From Inia geoffrensis (Eukaryota > Chordata > Mammalia > Artiodactyla > Iniidae): a stretch of DNA of 64,000 nt. The notes under the pieces are model-generated. The model was given only the letters and a program-made list of their open reading frames with translations, made no database searches and was not told where the DNA came from. The DNA is taken from the NCBI GenBank assembly GCA_036417435.1, contig CM070919.1, positions 32,604,318 to 32,668,317 of the forward strand, read 5' to 3'. The position numbers and the translations under genes were made by a program. Every line of letters begins with the position of its first letter. Positions within the stretch are counted from its first letter, which is position 1. Below are positions 35,226 through 48,101 of this stretch, piece after piece.

Positions 35226-37434
35226 ACCTGGAACACTTAGAGTTCAAAGACAAAGGTCTTGATTATCAGATGCAGGTTTAATCATGTTTGTTTTCCTACA
35301 CAGAGATTCAAACAATTTGGAACCAACACTCAAAACTCATGAGATGTCGGGTCAAAAATCCCAATCCCCAAGTTCATTTGAAAAATTGGAAGAGCTCCAA
35401 CTCAAAGCCAACATTCCCTCTTGGCCATAGTTGTGTAGGGCTGCTCATCGGCTCCTCTGTAGTTGCCCATGGTTCCCATGATGTCTGCTTGCATCCTTCT
35501 CCTGACGCCGAAATGGAAAAATATTTCCATTCCATTGTGCTTACAAAATTTCTTTTTAAAAGATATATAATAGTCTTCTGTACAAGTGTTTCTAACAAAA
35601 GCAAATTTATCAAAGTTAAACCAAGAAGGGGAGTGTTTCAGGAAAGTTGAAGAACATATTATTTAGTGGAACTGAAGAATATTCTTACGTATTTAAAATG
35701 CAAACCAAGCACATCTGTGTTAAAAGACTGCAATTTAAGGCACCATTTTTAAACAAACTGCAGTCATAGTGATGAACCACATGAAGAAATGACATGTCAT
35801 GAAAAACAATGAACTGAAAGGAAAAGTTTTAAGAGGGTTTATTTTTCAATGTAAGTAAGCACTTCTAGCCTGAAAAGCAGTTACATCATGAATGAAAACA
35901 ATTTTCTTATCAATACTTTTGTAAAGTGGTTAGTTTGGAGATGCTCTTACCATACGAAGAAAAAAAGTACACACAGAAATAGAACAAACATTGGCAAATA
36001 CAAGACTAACTGACATAACTGTTGCTCAGAAGCTTGAAAATATAAAGTATGGGTGAGCACAGCCAGTTCACAGTAAGAAAAACAACAGAAACAAAGATTT
36101 GTGTTGTTTTCACCTGTTGATGGCATGCGTTTGTAATGCATTATCAGTGGGATTGTGATGTGATTCAGAACGTGTGGACATGAGGTTCATGACTGGGATG
36201 CACTCATAACATGATTTTGTGTATGAGTGTGTGTATATGTGTGCATGCGTGTTGGATCATTCTGGAAATGTTGAAGGTAAAATTGCCAAGGAAAATGACT
36301 GAAGGCAATGTTTCGAAGATGATCAGTTACTTTTGAACTTAATATAACATTTGTATACCATTTAGAAATATTTGGCAGTGACACACTAGTTATCCTCATT
36401 CAATTCATCATTCACCTTCATATGCTTTAACTAAGAATTTTAAATGGAACTCCTGTTGTTCAGGAAGACTAAGCTAGTCGTCTGCATATGTTTCCTTGGC
36501 TTCAGCCATTGTCTACTGAACTGCCTGGAAGTTAGTTGATCTGTCATTTGATACTGAACATATTATTTAAGATGTAAAATTCCATGAGTTTCTATCACCT
36601 AAAATAAAAATCCATCTCAACTCACAAGTAAAGATGGAATCGATGAAAGTCTATATGTTTTTATGGTTCATCATCTAAGCACCTTATAACATGCTATGTA
36701 GAGTAAAGATAGTAATAGCATATGAATTGCTTGCCCAATTTCTTGTGAAATTATGCCTTTCGGAAACCCCTTTGTTAAAGATTAACCTGGCTCATACAGC
36801 TAGTCAGAAATCACCTTCTGGAACTTAACAGGATTGTCTAAATGACTTTCCTAAAATTTTTTTTAAAAAAAAGAAGAAAAGAAAAATACAGTTTCAGACT
36901 TAAAACTGATGACAGTGACCTCGCAGCGTTCAATCACATAATACGGTTAGGTGAGTCAAGAGCTAGAATTAGAAATTTTACCATGGTGCAATGTAGTTCC
37001 AAACATTAAAGGCAACATTGTTGAGATGTCTGACTCTTACAGAAAACTTTGTAGTAGCTATTCTAAGTATAAAAGCTGTGATGTAAAAATTCTGTGTATG
37101 GAAGTACCTTAGTTTTATGGAAGTATCTGTTTTCTGGTAGGGAACTGGATAAAATTAAATACTGCTGCTATTAAGAGGTTGAAAGCCAAGGTTCATACAC
37201 TGTGAAAGCACAGCACAATGTAAAGCATAAGACCGGAGCTTGATAATAGATGCAGAAGAAAGGGTTTCAGGCTTGCTTTACAAATCAGAGGAAATAATAG
37301 TGATGGAAGGTATGTTTTGTTTTTTGAGATGGATTTCAAATTTCAGATATATTTGCCAGTAACATACTTGTTTTTGTTGCAATGTAATTACAACATATTT
37401 CAGTACGTACAAAGTTTGGATATTTTGTGACAGA
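35226..37434. other. Unassigned DNA with a possible acceptor site
   Basis: A strong-looking splice acceptor (gtttgttttcctacacag, ending 35303) precedes an open stretch to 35430, discussed in the findings. The rest shows no recognised gene; a MIR scrap may lie near 36785-36840. Confidence 0.4.
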
Positions 37435-37444
37435 TGACTTTTTT

Positions 37445-37556
37445 TTTACATCTTTATTGGAGTGTAATTGCTTTACAATGGTGTGTTAGTTTCTGCTTTA
37501 TAACAAAGTGAATCAGTTATACATATACATATGTTCCCGTATCTCTTCGTTCTTGG
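37445..37556 (-). mobile_element. 112-bp LINE-1 3'-end stub with target duplication, antisense
   Basis: Consists of a T-tract, then tctttattggagtgtaattg, tttctgctttataacaaagt, and gaatcagttatacatataca, the antisense of the last 100 or so bases of a cetartiodactyl LINE-1. The same 3' end is present at 58241-58330. Flanking copies of tgactttttt (37435-37444 and 37557-37566) form the target duplication. The element is therefore an extremely 5'-truncated but complete retrotransposition product. It is close to the 58234 copy in sequence, so relatively young. Confidence 0.9.
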
Positions 37557-37566
37557 TGACTTTTTT

Positions 37567-40500
37567 AAACAATCAGTCTATTACACTCATTTATGCTATA
37601 TGCCCCTAACCTCTCCATCTGACTCTAGATCTAAAGTTAAATCAGTTGGTAACTCCCAAGCTAATGATGAAGACTTGGAGAGATTATATTTAACTCACCC
37701 TGAGCATAATGACATATATCTTAGATCTAAGGATACTTAGAAACGGGCTTTTATGGTTCTACCAGAAACTAATTAATTTGGTTTTGTTCTATATATCTTT
37801 AATTTTTTATGCTTCATCAAAGTGATATAGACATTATATTATATACTATACTAAACCTATAGTCTAAGAGAAAGGTACATAAAAGATAAGGGCCTTTCCA
37901 AAAATATCCTATATAAAGCATTAACTTTCCACGAAAATTTTCATGTACTCATTCTGAATGCCTTTGCTTACTTGGGAAGAGATGCAAGTAGCCACGTGAA
38001 AATAGAGGTTATGAAGTCATACTGCTTACAATTATTTTAAGGAGTCTGACATAACATTTCCCATATGCAGAAATAATTTAATATTCAGTTAGAGTTTTCT
38101 GAATATATAGAGCACATTTGCATGACATTCATTTAATTAAAATATTTAGTTTCCTTGAATGACTTTGTATAACCTGACTTCAACAGATAATTGCCAATTC
38201 TGTGCATCCTTTTATAAAACTGCCTCCTAAATATAATTAATTAGTGAGCTTTGAAAAACTCCCACATCTCAAGGATGTTTTTTAAAAAGGCAAAGTTTAG
38301 CTATTTCAAATCTCAGTTTATATTAAATCAAACTGTTCCCCACTCCATGCAGAAAGAACTAGCTTGCTTGAAAAACTGAAGAAACACAAAATGTAGTCAG
38401 ATGGTAAACACTTCAACAATGGCCTTTATGCTGAATGATCTGTTGTGCCATTTAGGGTCGTGATCCCTTATTTCATTCTTAGATAAGATGTCCATTGCTC
38501 CTGTATCTGGAATGATCTATTGAGAGGCAGATCCTATCCAAATACAGCTCTGCAGAAATAGAAATGTACAATGCCATGGTTCTTGGCAGTGAACGGCTGA
38601 TGCATTGCTCCAGCATATAGACACGTCATTCCTATAAAACTTGTAACATTATAGTTCAGGGACTATTTAACCTTTAATACAAATCATTTTTATTGTCTCA
38701 GTAGAACTCAAAACATTTTATTCTTTATTTCTCTCTGACACTGTGTACCAACTGCAATGTTATTCTGTTAGAAAGAAAAGACATGTTAAGTCTCATCCAT
38801 GTGCAATACATCTGAAGAACTCCTTAAGGAATGCACGCGTCTTCACCAAATACAGCAACAGGAAGACTCAAAATTGTCACTGATGTCAGATTATTTATGA
38901 AATGAAATTATCTCTGACCTTCCCCTTTCTCTTATTTTCAAGATCACTTAGAGTTTATTTTCTCCTCTTTACACATTGTCAGTGATGTGCCTTCCAGTAA
39001 TTCTAATAGAACATTCTACAATATTGAATAGGAAAAATAAGAGGATAAAATGTACTGTTGCCAGTATGTTTATTTTTCATATTGTCGATTTGTTACTGTT
39101 TACTGCTTGGTTTATGTGGCAGAACTCATCAGAAAAAAAAAACAGAACCAATTTATTTCTAATTTTAAAAAGTCTTTTGCTGGCATGGACTTAAGCTCAC
39201 TTACATTAAAAATATACCTTCTGTGGAAATTGGTTCTCCATCTTTTCCCAATTTGTTTGCCTTGCAGTCACGTTCCTTACTCTTTTCTTCCTTACAGCTT
39301 GCCAAAGACAAAATTTTCAGTGAGCATAATGCAGGGAAAATGGGGAAACAAAAGGAAATACAATACAACAGAATAAAGTGCTTTCAATTCCAGTGGGAAA
39401 ATAGAAATGATTTGTGTTAAAGCTTAAGTAGTCTCTAAACCATAATGTTACAAGTTTTATAGGAATGATGTCTCTATATTCTTGTGCAGTGCATCATCAG
39501 TCCACAGCCAAATGCCACTGACACTGTATATTTTTTATCTCTGCCGAACAATATTTGGATACCACTTACCTCTGAGGCAGTTCTTTTGGAAATTATAAAT
39601 ATATTTCCGGGGATCGAAAGAATGCACATCAAAATGAAAGATGAAGTGTGGAATCTGAATTTACAGCTGCTTTATGCAACCTGGAAGGAGCAGGATTTCT
39701 CATTTTAGTTCACTTCTCAAAGCTTTGTAGATAGAAGCTTAAAATGATATATTTGATTTTTTTTTTAATATTCTTCTCTTCTCTGGCTGTGTAAATGATG
39801 GCAATCAATCAGGTTTTCTTTGTTCAAGGAGAACCATGAGATTACAATATGAAATTTTTCCACATGTAATTTTATGCAGTGGGCAGTGACTGGCAGCTTA
39901 ACCGTGTCTCACTGTGGCGAGAGTATGATGTTATTTTTGGATAAATGTTTTTATGTAAGAAAAGATAACTAACAAAAAGTTAATTTCTTAAGACTGTTTC
40001 AAAATAGTTTTGAAAGACACAAAGGTATAATTTGAATCCATTATTTGACATTGATATAAACTAAATTCAGTGAAGCTATTAAGATGTATTAAAACATTCC
40101 CAATAGCAAAAACAGAAATCTGAAGCAAAAACAACCTATTTCATGCCAGTTTGTAATATACAAGCAGCTTTAGGATAGTAACTGTTGCTTATTCCAAAAG
40201 TGCTATATTAGTTACAAAATGGTTTTAAATATTGACAAAATAATACTATTATTAAAAAATAAACGCCAATGGTGAGGCAGATTATAACCAAAGTCTGGTG
40301 CATTTTCTGGCATTTAGAAGGAAACGCTGACTAGGGTCACTGGGGGTTTGGCAAATACACTGTTTCTATGAAATCAGCCTAAGCATATTCTGGATTTACC
40401 TGAAGATTGAAAAATGAATTCAGTCCTAAATTGTAAATGTATTATATTTAATATAATTTTCCCTTTAAAGTTGGCTATTACACTGAAAACCTTTATCCTC

Positions 40501-40730
40501 AAAACAAATACAGTATAAAACTTAATGTGATCAGATATTGTGTAGATCTTGGACATTTTTCTCCCCTGATATAAACAGTTTCCTTTCTGGATCATGAGAT
40601 GATAAATCTATGCCAAAGATAAGGTAAAATATAAAAATAAAATGATATGTTGTTTAGGGACCTTTACAGAAACAATATTCTTGGAGCTTTTTCTGCTATT
40701 AACTAATCAAAATTTCCTTGCCCACAAACA
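37567..40730. other. Unassigned AT-rich DNA
   Basis: No recognised repeat or gene. A pyrimidine-rich acceptor-like site (cttttcttccttacag, about 39283-39298) precedes a short open run, but no donor follows. Nothing else stands out. Confidence 0.45.
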
Positions 40731-40741
40731 CACCTATTTCA

Positions 40742-40957
40742 GGGCTTCCCTGGAGGCACAGTGGTTGAGAGTCCGCCTGCCGATGCAGCGGACACGGGTT
40801 CGTGCCCCGGTCCGGGAAGATCCCACATGCCGCAGAGCGGCTGGGCCCGTGAGCCATGGCCGCTGAGCCTGCGCGTCCGGAGCCTGTGCTCCGCAACGGG
40901 AGAGGCCACAACAGTAAGAGGTCTGCGTACCGCAAAAACAAACCAAAAAAAAAAACC
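40742..40957 (+). mobile_element. CHR-type SINE, sense
   Basis: Complete SINE from gggcttccctggaggcacag to ctgcgtaccgc, then an impure A-tail (aaaaacaaacc followed by 11 A). An 11-bp duplication with one mismatch, cacctatttca / cacctatttta, lies at 40731-40741 and 40958-40968. The mutated A box region (GGAGGCACAG for GGTGGCGCAG) marks private changes. Confidence 0.95.
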
Positions 40958-41039
40958 CACCTATTTTACAAGGTTAGAAAGAGTTCTGGCATTTTATGTG
41001 TTCACTGATTTTAAATAGCTTGGTTTGCCTACCACATGC

Positions 41040-42270
41040 TGGGTCTGAGCTCTGTGCTTGATGGTGAGTGGGAAACACAGCATCCGTGCCCTCTGGCTCA
41101 CGGCTCTTTCAAGGCCATGGTGTCTGTGTGTGGAGGGAAGAAAAGCAGACAAGAAGGCTGAATTCCATACAATTAAAAGTGTGATAAATACTAGGTGGGA
41201 AACAAAAAAGTGAAGGGAGGAGAGTAGTGGAGGAGAAAGATATTAACAGGGTGTTCTCTGAAGAGGTGACACTTAATATGAGACTTGAGTCATGAGAAGA
41301 AACCAGCTGAGAATAGAGAAGAGGCTTCTAGGAAAAAGGGCGAGTTAGACCCGCATTCCCTAAAGTTGGCAAAAGAGCTTGTATGTCTTCGGGTATCTGG
41401 AAGGAGGTCCACCTGTCTACAGTGCTATAGATGTAGGAAAAGTCTCATGAGACATGGCCTGGTCCAGACTGAAGGCATCTTAGGTTCCGATGTGGAGTTT
41501 GAATTTTCTCTGATGTACAGTGAGGACTATTTAACAGCTTAAAGCAAATTCTTATGTCTGTGTTTTTTTTTAAGGTAATCCTGGCTGTTTAATGGAAATT
41601 TAATTTATGGGTTAATATATTGATAGAAAAAGAGAAGGCTTGGAAACATAAATTCTAATAAATTGGAAAATATAGGTTTGACATAACAGCTCAATTGTTT
41701 CTGTTTGCTTGTTTTTAACATTAAATATGAGGCACCCGTGAGAGTGAATATCCTTTGAATTGTTGAGTCTAGGGTTGAGAGCAGACCACTTAGACTCATG
41801 CATTTAGACATGATAAGTCCATAAATGGCTTAACGATCCTTGGGTGATGATCAGCCCCTCTCTGAGGAGAAAGTCCCTGGAAAGAAGGGTCTCCACATGC
41901 CCTGGAAAGTGTTAAAAGGTAGAGGTCACATAAGAGGAGCAAAACTAGGTTTGACATGCTCTACCTTGAGAGGGACGGACATAGCCACATGTGTAGGTAG
42001 GAAGAAATCATATTTCTTATAAGCATTTAAGGAGTCCAAGGATAGAAGTGATTTGCCACATAATCACATAGCGTTTGCTGAACTTATGTCTGAATGTGAC
42101 AGAGCAGTGGGCAGGATCGTGTGGTAACACAGATGCCAAGCGGGGAGGGTTTCAAGAAGCAATTGAGAAGTCCAGCAAGGTGAGAACTGGAAACGGTCCT
42201 GGGGATTTGGCTACCTAGCCGTCATCCGTGGCTCTAGTGGAGGGTTTTCTGTGGAGCTTGGCTAAGAGGC
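41040..42270 (-). mobile_element. Decayed L2-like LINE, antisense, 3' half
   Basis: Antisense of an ancient LINE. Recognisable in order: ctgagctctgtgcttgatgg, tgtgataaatactaggtggg, gttctctgaagaggtgacac, agcttgtatgtcttcgggta, tttcaagaagcaattgagaa, and aggatcgtgtggtaacac. These match the reverse complement of the family whose sense copy lies at 43880-44450. A plus-strand open frame at 41285-41542 crosses it and is not considered coding. Identification is from memory; the internal parts are diluted by indels. Confidence 0.45.
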
Positions 42271-42744
42271 CATATTGGAAACACATGAAGGAGTGAACAG
42301 GGGAGGGGAAACTCGCCCCTGTGTAGTGACAAACAAAACCGATCCAAAAACCAAAATGTGTTCAGTAACCCTCCCTGCCTTCTCATTCACCCTTGTGAGT
42401 TAAAACCAAAAGGACTTAGGTAGATCACTGTGATCATATAAAAAGCAAATAAAGAGAAGTTACGGGTGACTCCAAGCCAGAAGTTAGAGCAAGCACATTA
42501 TTGGGATGGAAGGATTATAGATGCACCATGGTCTCAACAGGTTGGAAAGATATAAAAATAGGTTAGCTCCCCTCATGTCAGTTTTCCACATTTACTCATG
42601 ATGTCTCCTGCCATTATTCTTGGTGTTTCAAGGTCTCTGCATGTGAACATTCTAGAACTCTATCCTAATTCTTGGCCTTCTCATTTCTGATAATTTATAT
42701 GTATTCCACTTAAGAACATACTCTCATAGTAATAACAGTAGTAA
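42271..42744. other. Unassigned DNA
   Basis: No recognised feature. Confidence 0.4.
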
Positions 42745-42935
42745 TAATGGGTATCACTTCTAGACGCTCTACCATTTATCGGACAGTAATCAATTTAGTT
42801 TATCTAATTTAATCCCCACAGCATAGTGAGTTAAGGTCACCTCAATTGTGCAAATGAGGAAGTTGGGATTCACAAAGTTAAATAAATTGCTTAAGCTCAC
42901 ACAGCTCCTAAACCAAATACGCATTCCTTATCTAT
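42745..42935 (-). mobile_element. MIR SINE, antisense
   Basis: The order taatttaatccccacagcat, tgcaaatgaggaagttggga, and attgcttaagctcacacagc is the antisense MIR core (usual phrase: acagatgaggaaactgaggc...cttgcccaaggtcacacagct). Confidence 0.7.
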
Positions 42936-43879
42936 AAATTTGTGAGATTCACCTCCAAAGCCCTCAATCCTCAAACTGAGGATTGGATCACTCCTCAGTA
43001 CTGTGTCTTCCTTCCTATGCGAGGCTGTGGAGTAAAACAGACGGAAGCCACACAGCTGAGTAGATTAATACATAATTTATTCTATACGTCATATACTACG
43101 ATGTGTTCTCTGAAATTTCATGCGAGTGTTCTTCTTTCCAGGGCACTTTCTCATTCTCTTCTGCCATGATTCAAACAATTCTCTGTTCTCTTCAAACCTC
43201 TTGCCCAAATATCCATCACAACCTGCCACCTCAACAGCTAACCTCATCTTCTATTTTACAGAGAAAGTAGAGGTCAGCTGACTTAAACTTGCTTTGATAC
43301 CAATCTCTGTTTTAAAAATGTGTTGTTACCCACTTCATTCTTCCAGTTCTCTGTCCCAGGCTCAGAAGGAATGGCCCATTTAGAGTTTAAGATTTTTCCT
43401 CCTGAAATTTGTTTGAAGTCTACTTTTTTTGATCCATTCCTCATTCAGTAACTACAATGCATGCTGCAAGGTCCTGATTATTGTTTATCTTTTGTGAAAC
43501 ACTCTTGACACAGGTGTTATCTGCACACTTCCCAAACAGAGTCATCTTTCTTGGTGTTAAGCCTGTGTCTTATATCTACACCCATCATCCTGATCACTGC
43601 ATGATAGATGAGGTGGTTTGCCAAACTGGTTGAATATCTGAAATAATGACTTCCTGATCTCCTTTCCCAGATGGTCTAATTCTGTAGGATTGGAGCAGGA
43701 CTTAGAAACCTGTGTTTTGTCAGTACTGCTGTGCCCAGCGACGATCGTCCTGGGTTGGAAACCACTGAGTAGTGGACTTTCAAGTGCACCTGAAGGCAGA
43801 GAGAATTGGCTTAATTTCAGCTCTGAAACTTACTAGAGAATGGCTTTCCACAGAACTCTCAAATTATCTGACCCCTGGT
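42936..43879. other. Unassigned DNA
   Basis: No gene or confident repeat. The composition is slightly pyrimidine-rich, and the stretch may contain further L2-like material that I cannot delimit. Confidence 0.4.
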
Positions 43880-44450
43880 GATAAATCTTCTTGTCTGTCT
43901 TCAAGATATATCCAGACTCCTGCCAGGTTTTACCGTGTCTTCCAGTAGCTCAAACCATCATCATTTCTCATATGGTCTCTTGCAACCACCTGACTGATCT
44001 GATTCACCGTTGCAAATCATACTCTATAGATTTTCCGTCTGGAGCCTGTAGAGATTCCTTTATGGAAAAATCATATGCTGTTACTCCTTCAAATCTTCCA
44101 GTGGCCTCTTTTGATGTGCGGAACGTGATGTAAACTTTTCACAATGGTCTGGGTGACTTCGTATGATCTGCTGCTACAGATCTCCCTTTTCCATTTCCTG
44201 CTCTCTTTGATTTCTTCTTCTATCCCCTTTCCCTTGCTCATTCCACTGTAAACACCCGGGGTTCGTAGCTGTTCCTTACATCTACCAAATAAGCTCAGGC
44301 CACGGCGTCCTTGGACTCTTGTTCTGTCTAGACTGTTTTCCCTCCAGATATGCCCATGACTCTTTACTTCCCTTCATTCAGATTTCTTGTCAAATATCAC
44401 CTCCTCTGAGAGTTCTTCCCAGGCGATCCTGAATAAGAGAGTGCACTCTC
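43880..44450 (+). mobile_element. Decayed L2-like LINE 3' region, sense
   Basis: Sense blocks of an ancient LINE 3' region: cttcaaatcttccagtggcc, acaatggtctgggtgacttc, cttcattcagatttcttgtc, aaatatcacctcctctgaga, and gttcttcccaggcgatcc. The phrase order (…tccagtggc…; …gatctg…; …cattcaggtctc…; …tcacctcctcagagagg…) is that of a common mammalian LINE tail. Same family as 41040-42270, in opposite orientation about 1.6 kb away. Confidence 0.5.
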
Positions 44451-46825
44451 ATCCCACTCGCTCTTACTAATCACTAACTGACATATTACAAGTTTTCCTC
44501 AAATTTAACTCTTTTCGTCAGTTCCCCTGACTGGATAGACAGAGTGACATGGAATAAATTCATGAGGGTCAGAGATACCTGGACAAGGCATGATGCACGA
44601 GTGATTCCCACTGGCCAGTGGAGGCAGCAGTGGCGAAAACCAGGATGGGGTAGTATCACATCCTGCCCGGTAGGGTCCCTCAGAGTAGTGCTGAGACCTT
44701 AGCTGCCACAAAGCCAATTGCCCCAGTTACCTAGCACCTGTGGAGGTCATGCCTGGAAAAGAAATGCAGACTTCCCAATGTTTGCTCTTCTCTGCTTTTA
44801 TTTACAAAATGTCCAGAGCTCTGCTAACATGAGAACAACTTTTACTAGGATCAAGATGAAATGAAACAGTACTTTTTCCCACAGTTATTTATTTCCCCTC
44901 TGTAGTCTAGTTCATTCCACATACGTACGCACCGTAATTAGATGGGGCACGTTTTGCTGAATGTGAACTGGTCATAGTTAACCAGGGATATTATGGTGAA
45001 CTGCTATATGATCTTTCCCCAGCTTCATTTCTTGTCTCTAAAACCCTCTGGCTCCTGATACAGCATGTCTTAAAGACAGAAACGAAGTGTTTTTGAGGGT
45101 GGCATAGGTAAGCCCCAAATGATAACACACATTATTTTGCTTAAGGAAAAAGGCCATGGCTCATTTTCTCATTAGATTATGTCAGTTATAGCATTACTGA
45201 AAATCGATTGTATTTTCCCCCAAATAAAGATGGACTCTATATGATGATTTTCTTTTTTCTCTTTCTTTTTTTTTTTTTAGCGTTGAAGGGAATGAGTGTG
45301 GGTTAGAAGTCTTGTTATTAGTTTCCCTTTATAAAGTGACTCTTGATTAATTAGAATTTGTGTTCATTTATAAATGCTTCATTGAAAATTTAATAAATAA
45401 GCATTAAGCCTTGTCACTGAGGTGAATGGTGATTGTCTCATTGGAGCCTGAATTTCTACCTGCAACGATGCCTTTGTCTGGTGACACTATTCAAAGGAGC
45501 ATATAATGAGAGTGAGTTTAGCTTTTATTCTATTGTCCCTTTGTTGCATTGTCATGACAGTGTTTCACACACAACTGTTTTCTCTTTTATTTCACTCTTT
45601 ACCACTGCGTTAGCTGTATTATTGCTTAAATGACTTCTCCACTCATCTGCACAGTGATCTGCCCTGCATTGAAGTATTGCCACCACAGCACCTAAAAATG
45701 CGGTTTGCTTTTACTTACTGTAGATATATATTTTTCGTCATTTCTTTGCTTTCAGTGTGGGATGTTTAGGCAAAGTTCATAGCAACTGGAGTAGCTACCA
45801 GGAGTTCAAAAGACAGGGCATCATAAGTGCGCTGAGGGATGTTATGACATGGAAATAAATCTTTGAATGTTTTAATGTCCCCAGATTCACTCCTGCACTT
45901 TAGCATGTATTATAGTGCTTAATTTTCAAACTTCTGTTGAAGTAACGTACATTTTTTTTCCTTCTCCATTCAATGCATTATATGCAGCAAACTGTGTGAT
46001 GAAAGGAATATCGCCTGAAGAAGCAAATGATTATGGATTCTTTGTAGTGTCCTGGCTAAGGCACTGCCTTTCAGTAGGTCCTTATTCATATCATTGTAAC
46101 CCAGAGGGTCTCAGTTTTCTAGGCTTTAGAAGAGAGATTGAGAGTTTGAGCATTCTGTCATTTTATGTAAATTTCTATACGTGATTCCTTCATGGTACGT
46201 CATTGCTCACGGAAGGCCCTAAATCAATTTCTTAAAGGCCATTAAGTTATTACTTCATATATTGCCTTTTGTTTGCACGCCATTATGCTCCTATCTTATT
46301 CAGAAGCAAAATATACTACGCACGCACGCGCACACACCCACACCCGTAACTTCAAACTCTTATTCACACTCACGTTAGGAATTCAGGATGGAAAAGCAGA
46401 TGGGATATATACTAATTGTGCTTGACTGTTTGCTGGCCTGCTGGCCTGACGTATGATTTCACTTGCTATCATCTGAGGAAAGAGAGTTTGGAGAAGAAAG
46501 TAGGTATTTAAAAGAACAGAAATTCTATTGTATGTTCTTCCCTAGTTTAAAATAATTTGTCCGTTAAAACAGGATCCTTTAAAATATTTCTTGTTCAATA
46601 TTTTCAGCTACTTATCTGTTAAACTAATCTATCAAAATGTAATAGTGGCTGTCTCTCTTGATTGAAAGTGGATTGGCATCATAATGGTATACCCTTTTGA
46701 TTCTCTTTCTTAACTGTTTTCTTTCTAATTTCTCGAGTCCTTGTTCCTATGATAACAGAAACAAAAATGTCCTCAAGAGCAGGTACCCAATCGGGAGGGG
46801 CCCTGACAGTTCCATTTATATGACA
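44451..46825. other. Unassigned DNA
   Basis: No recognised gene or confident repeat. Open frames such as 44505-44717 minus and 45915-46184 plus have no family signature. Confidence 0.45.
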
Positions 46826-46906
46826 AAAGAGTTAAAATCTACAGGCTAAGCTATTTTTTAAAATAAAGAGTTAAAATCTACAGGCTAAGCTATTTTTTAA
46901 AATAAA
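46826..46906. repeat. 39-bp perfect tandem duplication
   Basis: The unit that includes gagttaaaatctacaggcta and agctattttttaaaata occurs twice with a period of 39 bp. The match extends 42 bases (46826-46867 against 46865-46906) without a mismatch. The copies are identical in otherwise unique DNA, so the duplication is recent or an assembly artefact. Confidence 0.95.
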
Positions 46907-47599
46907 AAATATTTCATTATGGTTAGCACATCAGAAAATTGATGATATGGTCTGAATATTTTTAAAAGGTCATGAAAATTAAGACCATGCTTATCTAGTT
47001 TGACTCAAAATATATTCAAGACACTTTCTCTTCATATTAAGACTGAGATAGTCAATATTTAATAAACTAAAGCATTTTTATAGAGCAATAAAATGAGTAT
47101 CATAAGAGATTATTTTCTTATGGCTGCATATCAAAGAAATAAGATATACTGCATCAGGAACACTGTCCTTTATAGTGACATTCAATAAATCTGGGGGTGA
47201 TAGTAGATGCTTGACCCTGCTCAGTTTGGGCTAGAATTAGCAACACTTATCTGCTCTTCGGCTGGCATTAGAATGTTAGGGTTGAGATACAGTCTTTTTA
47301 CTTTTCAATAAAATAGTTGTTTATGAAAGTGATTCTGTGTTTTCCAGACTTCATGACACATTTTAATAGTACCATGAAAAGTCTGTCTCTGAAGGGTCCT
47401 GGTAGGCATAGGGAAACAAAATCTCCTAATTTGCAATACTCCTCCAATGTATCAAGCCTTTCCAACTGGGTTCTAACAAGTTACATCATTTTGTGTTGGA
47501 TTACTGTGCATTTTTTTAAATGCTCAATAAAAATAAATTACGTTAACATTCCATCGTAAACCAGAATTTTTGTATGCCAGCTGATTTTAAACCCGTAGC
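46907..47599. other. Unassigned AT-rich DNA
   Basis: No recognised feature. Confidence 0.45.
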
Positions 47600-47812
47600 T
47601 GTCATGGAGGTGCAGGTGAGGGGTAATTTTAATCCCTGGGGGATATTTTGCGACGTCTGGGATATTTTCAGCGGTCACAACTAGGGAGAGTTGCCAGAAT
47701 TGAATGGATAAAGGCCAGGGATGCTGCCGAAGCCTGCAGTGTGCATGGCCCCATGAAACAAAGTGTTACCTGGCCCAAATGTCATTAGTGCCAAGGAACA
47801 GAGACCCTACTT
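47600..47812 (-). mobile_element. MER5A-type hAT element remnant
   Basis: The order gggggatattttgcgacgtc, tgggatattttcagcggtca, caactagggagagttgccag, taaaggccagggatgctgcc, and aatgtcattagtgccaagga is the antisense of MER5A, an ancient non-autonomous hAT-Charlie transposon. Non-coding. Confidence 0.75.
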
Positions 47813-48069
47813 TAGATAAGTCATTGCGCTCAGATGGAGAGGGTGATTGAAATGTGTTGTTGGCCTTGTAAAACTTTGGAAGAAATCAAGCTCCACGCAA
47901 CCATTTTACATGTCTGACATCTGTGTTGCACGTGATTGGAGCTTCTCTTGTAACTTCTAAATATCTATTGTGTGTTTCACTGACTACTCTGGGATCAGAG
48001 CCACTTGTTTCTACAGTAATTGTCACAGGCAAACTGCCAGATAGTTATACTGAAAAGGGCAGCATAGGA

Positions 48070-48101
<32 letters not shown>

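Noticed and set aside
39283..39420. Acceptor-like site followed by an open run (LAKDKIFSEHNAGKMG...)
   Set aside because: No donor site follows, the frame has no recognisable motif, and the tract can arise by chance in pyrimidine-rich DNA.
45955..46080. Possible small exon after tatatgcag
   Set aside because: Weak polypyrimidine tract, no clear donor in frame, and the downstream part resembles decayed repeat.
48069..48096. A28 tract as the tail of a processed pseudogene
   Set aside because: Nothing upstream reads as an mRNA-derived sequence, and no target duplication was found.
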